64,000 nt of DNA from Arachis hypogaea (taxonomy: Eukaryota > Streptophyta > Magnoliopsida > Fabales > Fabaceae): contig NC_092046.1 in the NCBI RefSeq assembly GCF_003086295.3, positions 107,239,363-107,303,362 on the forward strand, read 5' to 3'. This document shows, piece by piece, positions 21,083 through 31,451 of the stretch; position 1 is the first letter of the stretch; the number at the start of each line of letters is the position of its first letter. Made by a program: the position numbers and the translations under genes. The notes below the pieces were generated by a model. That model did not search any database. It was not told the origin of the DNA and saw only the letters and a program-made list of their open reading frames with translations.

Positions 21083-23914
21083 TTAGGGTGGATTGTAGTG
21101 CTTGACGTTTTCTCCTCTCACTATGAAAACGTCCCCACTTGATTCATTCATGGCCTCTAAATGTTCCATAGAAAGAACTTTCCTGATTGTGAACACTTGA
21201 GGGAGCTGGGAAGGAATGGTTTTGAGGCCAGGTGGGATTGGCAGATAATGACTTGATATCACGTTATCTCCCGGAGAAAAACCTTCAGTGGGAATTTTCT
21301 TGTTTCTCCACCCTCTTGGCAATTTCCCTATCATTCTTCCCTTTCTCTTGAGGATTTCTTCATTGACCCTTATGTCAGGAGGATCCTTCTGATCTGTTTC
21401 CATTGATTCTTGTGGCTTTAACTCTTGCAACTCTTGTTTGCCTTCCAAGGATTGTTTTAGAGTTTCAGCTGCTGGATTACTTTCCTCCAAACACAGATGG
21501 CTACTATTATCCTTAGGCTTTTCAGGTTCTGGTTCAGGCTCAGATGCAGGTTTGAAAACTTTGAAAATGAGCTGTTCATCATGTATTCTCAGAATTAGCT
21601 CTCCTTGTTCTACATCTATGAGTGCTCTAGTAGTGGCTAGAAATGGTCTGCCCAGAATGATAGGGTGTAAGTAGCTTTCCTCCATGTCCACAATGACAAA
21701 GTCTGTGGGGAAATAATAATCCCCCACTTTCACCAGCACATTTTCAACTACCCCTTCAGCTCGCTTCTGAGTTTTGTCAGCCAGTTGTATGATTACATCA
21801 GTGGATCTCACCTCATTCAGTTGTAGCCTCTTCATAAGAGTTAGAGGCATCACATTTATGCTAGCTCCTAAATCACAGAATCCTCTGTCAATTTTTGTTT
21901 CCCCTATGATGCAAGGGATATGAAAACTTCCTGGGTCCGTTTTCTTAGAGAGTGTGTCCTTCTTGATGAGAGCACTGCATTCTTTGTTCATTGTTACCGT
22001 TTGTCCTCCCTTCAAAACTCTTTTCTTGCTTAACAATTCCTTTAAGTACTTGATGTGTGTAGGCATTTGATGGAGAATCTCAAGAAAGGGAATATTGACA
22101 TGGAGAGAGTTAAATGTCTCTAAAAACCTTGAATAGGTTTTCCCTTTTTCACCTCCTCCTAACCTCTGAGGAAATGGTGCTTTTGGTTGGTATATTTCCA
22201 ACATGCCTTTTTGCAGTTCCTTGGCTTGCTCAGTTCCACTTTCCTGCTTAACTTCTTCCACACCTTCCTTCAAGATTTCTGGCTCCTGCTCTGAGGGCCT
22301 GATTCCTTCTTCTTCTGAAACTTCCTTCAATATGGTGATGGCCTTGCATTCTTCCCATCTCACTCTCTTTTGTTCCCCTTTAGGATTCTTTTCTGTGTCA
22401 CTAGGGAACACTGCAGTTGATTTGACGGCCTGTTGAGATAGCTCTCCTACTTGAGACTCCATCCTCTTGAGTTTTTCACCATGGTTTCTTAAGGTAGCTC
22501 TCACATCATCCCTGAAGCTTTTCAATTCGGTTATGTCTTGACTCATGGTTGCCATCATTCCTTCTATCCGGTTTAATTGATCTTGAAATTGTTGGTTCGG
22601 ATTAAGTTGAGTAGGTTGATTATTTTGGCTATGATATGATGGTTGGGGGTAAGTGTTTTGTGTGGTTTGGTATGATCTTTGGTTGGAGTTTTGGTATGTG
22701 GAATTGTTATGTTGGTTGTGGTTGTAAGGTTTGTGGTTTTGTGGTTGGGTTTGTTGGTTCCCCCACCCAAAGTTTGGGTGATTTTTCCATCCTGGGTTGT
22801 AAGTGTTGGAGTGTGGATCATATGATTGCCTTTGTTGGTTTCCCACATAGTTGGCCTCTTCCCAATCACCTCCTTCAATGCTTACTTCCTCTTGATCTTG
22901 TGTGTGTATTGCAGCCACTTGCTTTGTTTCTAATTGCCTGGTAAGCTCTGCTAGTTGCTTGGCAAACACCTTGTTTTGGGCTAGAATTGTATCAACATGG
23001 TTCAGCTCCATGACTCCCTTAGTGTTGTGCCTTTCTGATGCATAGTAGTACTCATTCTCAGCCACTGTCTCAATCACTTCAATGGCCTCTTCCACAGTCT
23101 TTTTCCTGTTCAATGAACCTCCTGATGAATGGTCTACAGCCTTCCTTGATTCATAAGAGAGTCCATCATAGAAAATATGCAATTGCACCCAATCATGGAA
23201 CATGTCTGGTGGGCATTTCCTTGTCAAATCCTTGAATCTCTCCCATGCCTCGTAGAGAGTTTCACCATCTTGTTGTCTAAAAGTTTGAACCTCAGATCGA
23301 AGCCTATTGACCTTTTGTGGGGGGTAGAAACGTGCCAGAAACTTGCTTTCCACCTCATCCCATGTTGTTAGACTCCCCCTTGGGAATGATTCCAGCCACT
23401 TAGCTGCTTTGTCCCTAAGTGAGAATGGGAACAAAAGCAGTTTATAGGCATCTTCCTGGACTCCATTGGACTTCACAGTGTCACAAATTCTCAGGAATTT
23501 TGTGAGATGTTGGTTGGGATCTTCATTAGCACTTCCACCAAATGAACAATGATTCTCCACAAGTGATATTATCTGTGGTTTGAGCTCGAAATTGTTGGCC
23601 TGAATGGGTGGTTTCTGGATGCTGCTACCACAATTCCCAGAGGTTGGGTTTATGTATGAACTAAAAACCCTCCTCTCAGGAATGGCATTGTTTCCATCAG
23701 CTCTCTCATGGTTGTGAACTTCTCTATCCATGTTGAGATCTAAAGCTTCCTCAAAATTGTCCTCAGATTCTCCTTCAGATTCCTCTTCTCCCACTACTCT
23801 CTTCCCTCTTGCTTCCCTTCTAAGTCTATGAAGGGTCCTCTCTGGTTCGGTATATGGAGGAGTTGATGTCTCTCCTCTCCTACCTGTCATACAAGAACAC
23901 AACACAGGCAACAA
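21083..23914 (-). CDS. Gag-protease polyprotein of Q (RT, RNase H and integrase absent)
   Basis: A single open frame of 943 residues. Residues about 100-290 are a retrotransposon Gag domain (for example AAKWLESFPRGSLTTWDEV, FLARFYPP, LYEAWERFKDLTRKCP). Residues about 340-440 are Asn/Gln/Tyr-rich. A coiled segment follows near 480-520. The retropepsin has CDLGASIN, with the catalytic Asp at about residue 681, and ILGRPFLATTRALIDV. After the protease the frame jumps to a tail (LKTIPSQLPQVFTIRKVLSM ... VRGENVKHYNPP) that resembles the C-terminus following integrase in related elements. The pol core therefore seems to have been removed in frame. I see no CCHC zinc knuckle. The protein would form particles and process itself but could not reverse transcribe. 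The ATG used is the first in frame; the Met at about residue 9 is an alternative. Confidence 0.85.
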   Translation of the reverse strand: MLPVLCSCMTGRRGETSTPPYTEPERTLHRLRREARGKRVVGEEESEGESEDNFEEALDLNMDREVHNHERADGNNAIPERRVFSSYINPTSGNCGSSIQKPPIQANNFELKPQIISLVENHCSFGGSANEDPNQHLTKFLRICDTVKSNGVQEDAYKLLLFPFSLRDKAAKWLESFPRGSLTTWDEVESKFLARFYPPQKVNRLRSEVQTFRQQDGETLYEAWERFKDLTRKCPPDMFHDWVQLHIFYDGLSYESRKAVDHSSGGSLNRKKTVEEAIEVIETVAENEYYYASERHNTKGVMELNHVDTILAQNKVFAKQLAELTRQLETKQVAAIHTQDQEEVSIEGGDWEEANYVGNQQRQSYDPHSNTYNPGWKNHPNFGWGNQQTQPQNHKPYNHNQHNNSTYQNSNQRSYQTTQNTYPQPSYHSQNNQPTQLNPNQQFQDQLNRIEGMMATMSQDITELKSFRDDVRATLRNHGEKLKRMESQVGELSQQAVKSTAVFPSDTEKNPKGEQKRVRWEECKAITILKEVSEEEGIRPSEQEPEILKEGVEEVKQESGTEQAKELQKGMLEIYQPKAPFPQRLGGGEKGKTYSRFLETFNSLHVNIPFLEILHQMPTHIKYLKELLSKKRVLKGGQTVTMNKECSALIKKDTLSKKTDPGSFHIPCIIGETKIDRGFCDLGASINVMPLTLMKRLQLNEVRSTDVIIQLADKTQKRAEGVVENVLVKVGDYYFPTDFVIVDMEESYLHPIILGRPFLATTRALIDVEQGELILRIHDEQLIFKVFKPASEPEPEPEKPKDNSSHLCLEESNPAAETLKQSLEGKQELQELKPQESMETDQKDPPDIRVNEEILKRKGRMIGKLPRGWRNKKIPTEGFSPGDNVISSHYLPIPPGLKTIPSQLPQVFTIRKVLSMEHLEAMNESSGDVFIVRGENVKHYNPP

Positions 23915-24150
23915 ACAAGTGAAATACTCTTGGTTAATGGAAGAGTATGGTTAGAGCAATTGAGGAATTAATTCAAACAGTTAGTGAGTCAGTGAGTTAG
24001 TTGCTTGAATTTAAAGGCATAAAGAAAGAAAGCATGTAACCGAGTGCAGAAATTAAAATTCAACAAATAACTTGTACTGAATTATTCAAAACAGAAAAAA
24101 AATGCTCAATCTAGTTAATTTCCAATTTGAGAATTGTCAATCGAAAACCA

Positions 24151-24169
24151 ATCCCCGGCAACGGCGCCA
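24151..24169 (-). promoter_or_regulatory. Primer binding site of Q (tRNA-Asp type)
   Basis: On the minus strand TGGCGCCGTTGCCGGGGAT, complementary to the 3' end of plant tRNA-Asp as known for Athila elements. It lies 6 bases inside the 5' LTR. Confidence 0.9.
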
Positions 24170-24175
24170 TAAACT

Positions 24176-26498
24176 TGATGCGCATAAACTAGTTATGCTA
24201 CGATTTAGGAAATTGCACGATCGGCAAAATTCCTTCCGGCAAGTGCACCGGTTATCGTCAAGTAAAAACTCACAATAGAGTGAGGTCGAATCCCACAAGG
24301 ATTGGTTGAGTGAGCAATTCGGATTAGAAGTGTGTTCTAGTTGAGCGGAATCAAGATTGAGATGAGAATTGCGGAATGTAAAATTGGCGGGAAAAGTAAA
24401 TGACAAGAAATTGAAATGGCGGAATCTTAAATTGCATGAATTAAAGAGCAGAAACTAAATTGCTGAAATTAAAAGGGAATGGGGGTGATTGCATGAATTG
24501 AGTTGCAGAATGTAAAGAGAAGATGGAAATCAGAATTGGGGGATTCATTGGGTTATAGGAGATATTGAGATCTCCGAATCAAAACATGTTTATCTCTTCC
24601 TCAAGCAATGCGTTCATTGAATTTTGCTTGGCAATCTTATATGATTGGATCCCAATCCCTTGGCTCACCAATTCTCTCTAAAAATGAACAAATTCCCAAT
24701 CCCTTGGTTTAAATGTTCATAAGAAGAGATGATGCTCGATCACTGATTATACCACACAGTTTCATGAACCACAATTTGGTAGGATTACATGTCACAATAT
24801 CCATCCAAACCCCAATCCAATTCACTGTGAGAAAGCTTCTCTAGCATGAATCCTCCATTCTTTTCCCAAGGTTCCGAAGGATTCCAATTATGGGTAGTTT
24901 CTTTCCCAAGACAACTACCCAATGGAATTAGATCGAGAAGCTTTCTAACAAAATTCAAGAGAAAAGATTGAAGAAGAAGATAAACTATTATTGATTCATT
25001 GAATTACAATAGAGCTCCCTAACCCAATGAAAGGGGGTTTAGTGAGTCATAGCTCTGAATTCAATTACAAAGATATGAAAACTAGCTAAAAGTGAAAGTA
25101 AAGGTCCTCCTCACTTAAATTCTATCCTATTTATACACTTTCTATATTGAGCTTCTGTTGTGTTTCTTGGGCTTTGAGGCCTCTCCATGCTTTCCTTTTG
25201 CCTTGGGTTTATGATCCATAATCTTGATGAGGCTGTTGATCCAAATTCTGTAACATTTATTGAGCCAACTTAGTGATAATCAAATAATAATACATGACTC
25301 AACAAATTGAAATTTCAGACTCATCAATCCTTCAGGCCCAATCCCATAAACCATGATATTCAATTGGGTTTCATGCCAGAGTAAGTTTAAGTTAATGTTT
25401 GTGCTCAAAGACTAACTTAAACCGCAATATTTTTGGCCCAGAAACCTTTTCCAAGAGTGGCGTTTAAGTTGTAGTTTAAGCTTAAACTGCAGCTTAAACG
25501 CCAGACACTTCCAGTGAAGCCTTTTGTAGAAGCACGTTTAAGCTTTAGTTTAAGGTTAAACTGAAGCTTAAACGTGGAAATGGAAGAAGGCAGCCCTGGA
25601 GAGTCATGTAGTCGAACACGTTTAAGCTTCAGTTTAAGGTTAAACTGAAGCTCAAACGTGGAGATAGGAGGGGCAGCCCTGGAGGTCGAACACGTTTAAG
25701 CTCCAGTTTAAGGTTAAACTGGAGCTTAAACGTGGAAGCTAAGAAATGTAGCCCTGGAGGTGTCGAACACGTTTAAGCTCCAGTTTAAGGTTAAACTGGA
25801 GCTTAAACGTGGAAATGGAGAAAGCAACCCTGGAGGAAGAACTTGGTCGAACACGTTTAAGCTCCAGTTTAAGGTCAAACTGGAGCTTAAACGTGGAAAT
25901 GGCTCCCTGGTGCACTTCCCATTTCTGGCGTTTAACCTCCAGTTTAAGGTTAAACTGGAGGTTAAACGTGGAAATGCTTCCTGATTGGCATTCTCATTCT
26001 GGCGTTTAACCTCCAGTTTGAGGTCAAACTGGAGGTTAAACGTGGAATGCTTCTTTGGTGAGACTTTTCATTCTGGCGTTTAACCTCCAGTTTAAGGTTA
26101 AACTGGAGGTTAAACTTCAATTCCAGCATTTCTTAGCCTTCATGATTCTGGCGTTTAAGCTCCAGTTTAGGCTTAAACTGGAACTTAAACTCCACATGTG
26201 ATATTCAAGCTTCCTTTATTGATTTTGTTGCTTCCTTGCTTAGCCTCTTCTTCCCTGAAATCATCCAAACAAATGCATCAAAGTCTTGTAAAATTTCATG
26301 AGAAATCTTCCATTCATAGCATTCAAGTAATATAACTAAAACTCATGGAATTTGCATCAAAATCATATTGTTTGGATGGTTCATTGCTTTGTTATTCTTT
26401 TAACCATTCTTGGTTACTTTAAGCTCAAGAAAATGCATAAAACCACTAAAACTAACAGAAAAATACTAGTGAAACTAGCCTAAGATGCCTTAGCATCA
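24176..26498 (-). repeat. 5' LTR of Q
   Basis: 2323 bp. The terminal hairpin has one change (TGATGCTAAGGCATC). The outer flank is GTACT. Confidence 0.92.
25460..26193. repeat. Ten-unit hairpin array in 5' LTR of Q
   Basis: Ten inverted repeats of about 44 bases with 73-85 base spacing, 305-1038 bases from the LTR 5' end. Arms vary between units (GCTTCAG, GCTCCAG, CCTCCAG) but each unit's two arms stay complementary, which suggests that pairing is preserved. Confidence 0.92.
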
Positions 26499-26503
26499 GT
26501 ACT

Positions 26504-29016
26504 TCTTAGGTATGAACCTTGCAGCTTTATAGTTTGCAATGTCTGCAAACCATGGTGTTTCCTGAATTGCGAACAAATGCTCATCCGGAAAGGTTTCAGA
26601 GATCTCAATAGAGGGAAAAGACGCCCCTTCTACTGGTTCTATCCGGGACAGATGATCAGCCACTTGGTTTTCTGTCCCTTTTCTGTCTCTTATTTCTATA
26701 TCAAACTCTTGCAGAAGCAACACCCATCTTATGAGCCTGGGTTTTGAATCCTGCTTTGTAAGTAGATATTTAAGAGTAGCATGCTCAGTGTACACAATCA
26801 CTTTTGATCCTACTATGTATGATCTAAACTTGTCAATGGCATAAACCACTGCAAGCAATTCTTTTTCTGTGGTTGTGTAATTTTTCTAGGCATCATTTAA
26901 AACACGGCTAGCATAATAAATGACATGCAGAAGCTTGTCATGCCTCTGCCCCAATACTGCACCAATGGCATGATCACTGGCATCACACATTAGTTCGAAT
27001 GGTAATGTCCACTCTGGTGCAGAAATAACTGGTGCTGTGACTAGCTTAGCTTTCAGAGTTTCAAACGCCTGCTGACACTCTGTGTCAAACACAAATGGCA
27101 TGTCAACAGCTAGCAGATTGCTCAGGGGTTTTGCAATTTTTTAAAAATCCTTTATAAACCTCCTATAGAATCCTGCATGCCCCAGAAAGCTTCTTATTGC
27201 CTTAACATTGGCAGGTGGTGGTAATTTTTCAATTACCTCTACCTTAGCTTGATCCACCTCTATTCCCTTGTTCGAAATCTTGTGCCCAAGGACAATCCCT
27301 TCAGTCACCATAAAGTGACATTTTCCCAGTTTAAAACCAGGTTAGTCTCTTGGCATCTTTTCAGAACCAGTGTTAGGTGATCAAGACAGGAGCTGAATGA
27401 GTCTCCATATACTGAGAAGTCATCCATGAAGACTTCCAAAAATTTTTCCACCATATCAGAGAAATATAGAGCATGCATCTCTGAAAGGTTGCAGGTGCAT
27501 TACACAGCCCAAATGGCATCCTTCTGTAGGCAAATACTCTAGATGGACATGTGAATGCTATTTTCTCTTGATCCTGTGGATCTACTGCAATTTGGTTGTA
27601 ACCTGAATAGCCATCCAAAAAGTAGTAATAATCATGACCTGCTAGTCTTTCTAGCATCTGGTCTATGAATGGTAAAGGAAAATGATCTTTTCTGGTGGCT
27701 GTATTGAGCCTTCTGTAGTCAATACACATGCGCCACCCTGTAACTGTTCTTGTAGGAACTAGTTCATTTTTTTCATTATGAACCACTGTCATGCCTCCCT
27801 TTTTGGGGACAACTTGGACAGGGCTCACCCAGGGGCTATCAGAAATAGGATAAATAATCCCAGCCTCCAGTAATTTGGTGACCTCTTTCTGCACCACTTC
27901 CTTCATGGCTGGATTTAGCTGCTTCTGTGGTTGAACCACTGGCTTAGCATCGTCCTCCAATAGGATCTTGTGCATGCATCTTGCTGGGCTGATGCCCTTA
28001 AGATCACTTATGGACCACCCAAGAGCTGTCTTGTGTGTCCTTAGCACTTGAAGTAGCGCTTCCTCTTCCAGGAGATTTAAAGCAGAGCTTATGAACACCG
28101 GAAAAGTGCCACCTTCTCCCAGAAATTCATATTTCAGGCATGGTGGTAATGGTTTGAGCTTGGGTTTAGGAGGTTTTTCCTCTTCCTGAGGAAGTTTCAG
28201 AGGTTCTTTAAATTCCTCTGAATCCTCCAGATCAGGCTGAACATCTTTAAAGATGTCTTCCAGCTCTGATTCGAGACTCTCAGCCATGTTGATCTCCTCT
28301 ACCAATGAGTCAATAAGATCAACTTTCATGCAGTCTTTTGGTGTGTCTGGATGCTGCATTGCTTTGACAGCATTCAACTTAAACTTATCCTCATTGACTC
28401 TCAGGGTTACTTCCCCCTTTTGGACATCAATGAGAGTTCGTCCAGTTGCTAGAAAAGGTCTTCCTAGAATGAGAGTAGCACTCTTGTGCTCCTCCATTTC
28501 CAGCACTACAAAGTCAGTGGGAAAGGCGAATGGCCCAACCCTGACAATCATGTTTTCAATCACGCCTGATGGGTATTTAATGGAGCCATCAGCAAGTTGG
28601 AGACATATCCGGGTTAGTTTAACTTCTTCAGTTAGACCAAGCTTTCTAATAGTGGATGCAGGTATTAGGTTGTTGCTTGCCCCAAGATCACATAAAGCTG
28701 TTTTGGTGCAATTATCCTCTAATATGCATGGTATCATAAAGCTCCCGGGATCTTTAAGCTTTTCTGGGAAGCTTTTCAGAATGACTGCACTGCATTCTTC
28801 AGTGAGGAGAACTCTTTCAGTTTCTCTCCAATCCTTCTTATGACTCAATATCTCTTTCATGAACTTGGCATAAGAGGGTATTTTCTCAAGTGCCTCTGCA
28901 AACGAAATCTTTATTTCAAGAGTCCTGAGATAGTCTGCAAAGTGGGCAAATTGCTTATCCTGCTCCTCCTGGCGGAGTTTTTGAGGAATAAGGTATCTTG
29001 GCTTTGTATTGCTCAA
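26504..29016 (-). pseudogene. Protease-RT-RNase H of P2, frameshifted and interrupted
   Basis: The first 547-residue frame (27373-29016) has retropepsin CDLGASNN (usual DLGASIN), ILGRPFLATGRTLIDV, a Glu/Pro-rich linker and the RT palm ([41 protein letters not shown]). A frameshift at about 27480 moves the catalytic FMDDFSVYG into another frame. RNase H resumes at 27101 ([17 protein letters not shown]), has a stop after VLNDA (about 26885), and ends in RFIPKKY at the Q insertion. The usual TDH of RNase H reads TEH here (D to E), a second defect. It is an Athila-type pol, inactive. Confidence 0.85.
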
Positions 29017-30281
29017 CCTTAGTTACTGCAGGTTTATTTCCTACAGAGGTGGTTTGAGAAGCCTTTTTAGAGGGGTTGCTATCAGCACTTGTGTGTGTCT
29101 GATCCCTCACTGGCATTTGGATGCCAGGGTTAGAAGCTTGATTGGCGTTGGACGCCAACTTCTTGCCTGTTTCTAGCGTTTGAACGCCAGAACTGAGCTT
29201 CCATTGGGCGTTTGACGCCAGCTCCTTGCCTGTTTCTGGCGTTTGAACGCCATAATTGTTCCTCTCTGGGCTCTTACTGTCCTCAGAGGGATTTTGGATA
29301 ATATTTTGCTCATCTTCTGTTAGTTGTTCTTTCCTTGGCTTTTTGCTGCTCTGAAGTGAGGTATTTAATGTTTTCCCACTTCTTAATTGAACTCCCTGGC
29401 ATTCTTCTGTTATCTGCTTTGATAACTGCTGTTTTGTCTGATTCAATTGTGCCTCCATATTTTTATTAGCATTTTTAGTGTCTTGTAGCATCTCCTTGAA
29501 TTTTGCTAGCTGTTTTGTTAGAAAGCACAATTGTTGATTTAGTTCAGCAACTTGTTCTGGAGAACCAAGTTCAGTAGACACTGCTTTGGCTTCTTCTTTT
29601 ATGGGGGACCCACTACTTATGTACAGATGCTGGTTTCTAGCAACTATATCAATAAGCTCTTGAGCCTCTTTCAATAGTTTTTCTCATGTGTATAGATCCA
29701 CCAGCTGAGTGGTCTAGAGATATCTGAGCTCCTTCTGTAAGCCCATAGTAGAAGATGTCTAATTGCACCCACTCTGAAAATATTTTAGAGGGACATTGCC
29801 TTAGCATCCCTCTGTACCTTTCCCAGGCATTATAAAGGGATTCATCATCCTCTTGTTTAAAGCCTTGGATGTCCAGCCTTAGCTGTGTCATCCTTTTTGG
29901 AGGGAAATATTGATTCAGGAATTTGTCTGATAACTGTTTCCATGTCCTTATGCTTGCTGTGGGTTGGTTATTTAACCACCTTTTAGCTTGATCTTTTACA
30001 GCAAATGGAAACAGTAACAGCCTGTATACATCCTGATCTACCTCCTTGTCACGTACTGTATCAGCAATTTGCAAGAATTGTGCCAGAAACTCAGTAGGTT
30101 CTTCCTGTGGAAGACCGGAATACTGGCAGTTTTGCTGCACCATGACAATGAGCTGAGGATTTAGCTCAAAACTGCCTGCTTTGATGGGAGGTATACAGAT
30201 ATTACTCCCATATGCAGCAGTAGTGGGATTAGCATATGACCCCAGAGTCCTTCTGGACTGTTCATTTCCACTTAGATCCAT
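28955..30281 (-). pseudogene. gag of P2, frameshifted
   Basis: The first part (29649-30281, 210 residues) is a Gag domain (NPTTAAYGSNICIPPIKAGS, AKRWLNNQPTASIRTW, YNAWERYRGMLRQCP). A one-base shift at about 29670 leads into 28955-29674 (KEAQELIDIVARNQHLY ...), with a coiled coil and a linker that holds repeated peptides GVQTPETGKELASNAQ and GVQTLETGKKLASNAN. These repeats are encoded by GGCGTTNAACGCC-type words (29140-29250). No CCHC knuckle is seen. Confidence 0.8.
29140..29250 (-). repeat. GGCGTTNAACGCC palindromes in P2 gag linker
   Basis: Several words (ggcgttcaaacgcc, tggcgtcaaacgcc, tggcgtccaacgcc on the coding strand) lie in frame as GVQTP or LASNA. The same word in P0 is read as ALNAS. 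Confidence 0.85.
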
Positions 30282-31427
30282 GATGGATAAAATGGAATTG
30301 ATATAAATTGCAAAGAAAATATATTTTTGTTTTTATTTTATTGAAGTAGAACAAACCAAATTATTAAGATAAATAAAAATAATAAGATAAAATAAAATAA
30401 AGTAATTAGAAATTAAAATGTAAATTTCGAAAACTTAGAGAAAAAATAAATTTGAAAGTGAAAATAATTGCTTAGTTGAGAAGATTTGAAAAACTTCGGA
30501 TTGATTTTTGAAAAAGATTTTGAATTTTGAAAAGATTTGATTTTTAAAATAAAAATCTGAATTTTTAGAAGTAATTTTCGAAGATTCAATTTTAATTAAA
30601 GAGAAGATATTTTTGAATTTAATGAGGAAAGAGAAAAATAATAAAATGACACAAGACTTAAAATTTTTAGATCTAATGCTCCTTGTTTTTCGAAAGTTTT
30701 GGAAGGAAAACACCAAGGAACACCAAACTTAAAGATTTTAAGATCGAAACACAAAGAAGCCTCAAGAACACTTTGAAGACTCACAAGAACATAAAAAGAA
30801 CACCAAACTTAAAACTTTTAGAAAACTAAAAATAATTTTTCGTAAATAAAAAATTAACAAGAGAACACCAAACTTAAATGTTTGACATGAGATTTAATCA
30901 AAGAAAAATTATTTTTGAAAAAGTTTTAAAAGAAAAATTCCCAATTACCAAGAACATAAGCACACTGCTCTAGCCAATTGAGCTATAAATTTAAAGTATT
31001 TTTTTTTAAAAAAAAAGTAGTTAATGTATAAAATTTTTTTTATATTTTGGATACTAATAATTCGAAAATGCACAAGAAAAACAAGAAAAAAAAACAAAAC
31101 AAAAAAACTAAAGATCGAACAAAGAAAATAGACAAGAATAACTTGAAGATTAAGAAAGAACTAAGAACACAAATTCGAAAATTTAAAAGAAAATAAAAAC
31201 ATGCAATTGACACCAAACTTAAAATATGAAACTAAACTCAAACAGAAAAACTCAATTATTAGTTTATAAAAATTTTTGAAAAATTTAAAAAGAGAAAATA
31301 AGGATTTAAAAAAATTTCAACCAAAAACAATAATAGAAGACGCAATTTTAGTGACTCTAAACTAAAAAGATAAATTTTTTCTAATCTAAGCAACAAAATA
31401 AACCATCAGTTGTCCAAACTCGAACAA
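30282..31427 (-). other. A/T-rich 5' leader of P2
   Basis: No gene. It is strongly A-rich on the plus strand. It carries four caccaaacttaaa motifs (30719-30732, 30801-30812, 30865-30877, 31209-31222) that read TTTAAGTTTGGTG on the element's coding strand, like the PPT. Confidence 0.7.
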
Positions 31428-31445
31428 TCCCCAGCAACGGCGCCA
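31428..31445 (-). promoter_or_regulatory. Primer binding site of P2
   Basis: On the minus strand TGGCGCCGTTGCTGGGGA, tRNA-Asp type with one change (CCGGGG to CTGGGG). Confidence 0.88.
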
Positions 31446-31451
31446 AAAACT

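Larger units (their letters stand above)
15078..26498 (-). mobile_element. Element Q: young non-autonomous Gag-protease LTR retrotransposon
   Basis: It is a complete insertion. The 3' LTR is 15078-17388 and the 5' LTR is 24176-26498, with tRNA-Asp type primer site 24151-24169, a PPT at 17389 and flanking GTACT duplications at 15073-15077 and 26499-26503. The two LTRs differ by about six substitutions by eye over 2.3 kb, so insertion was recent. It encodes one open Gag-protease frame and a frameshifted third ORF, but no reverse transcriptase, RNase H or integrase. It sits in the RNase H/integrase region of P2. Confidence 0.9.

Noticed and set aside
21438..23371. Plus-strand ORFs across 21438-23371
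   Set aside because: They are antisense shadows of the Gag-protease frame of Q. The same reasoning excludes 28253-28843 (antisense to P2 protease) and 57490-57864 (antisense to A gag).
24151..24169. Possible tRNA-Asp gene fragment
   Set aside because: Only the 18-19 bases complementary to the tRNA 3' end are present, next to an LTR. It is a primer binding site.
10580..26193. CRISPR-like look of the Q hairpin arrays (regular palindromic repeats with 30-40 base spacers)
   Set aside because: The repeats vary between units and lie in a plant LTR. The same spacers recur in all three LTR copies, and there are no cas genes. They are LTR-internal inverted repeats.
30435..30784. Small minus-strand frames in the P2 leader
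   Set aside because: Phe/Lys/Ser-rich translations of A/T-rich leader sequence, without any recognisable motif.
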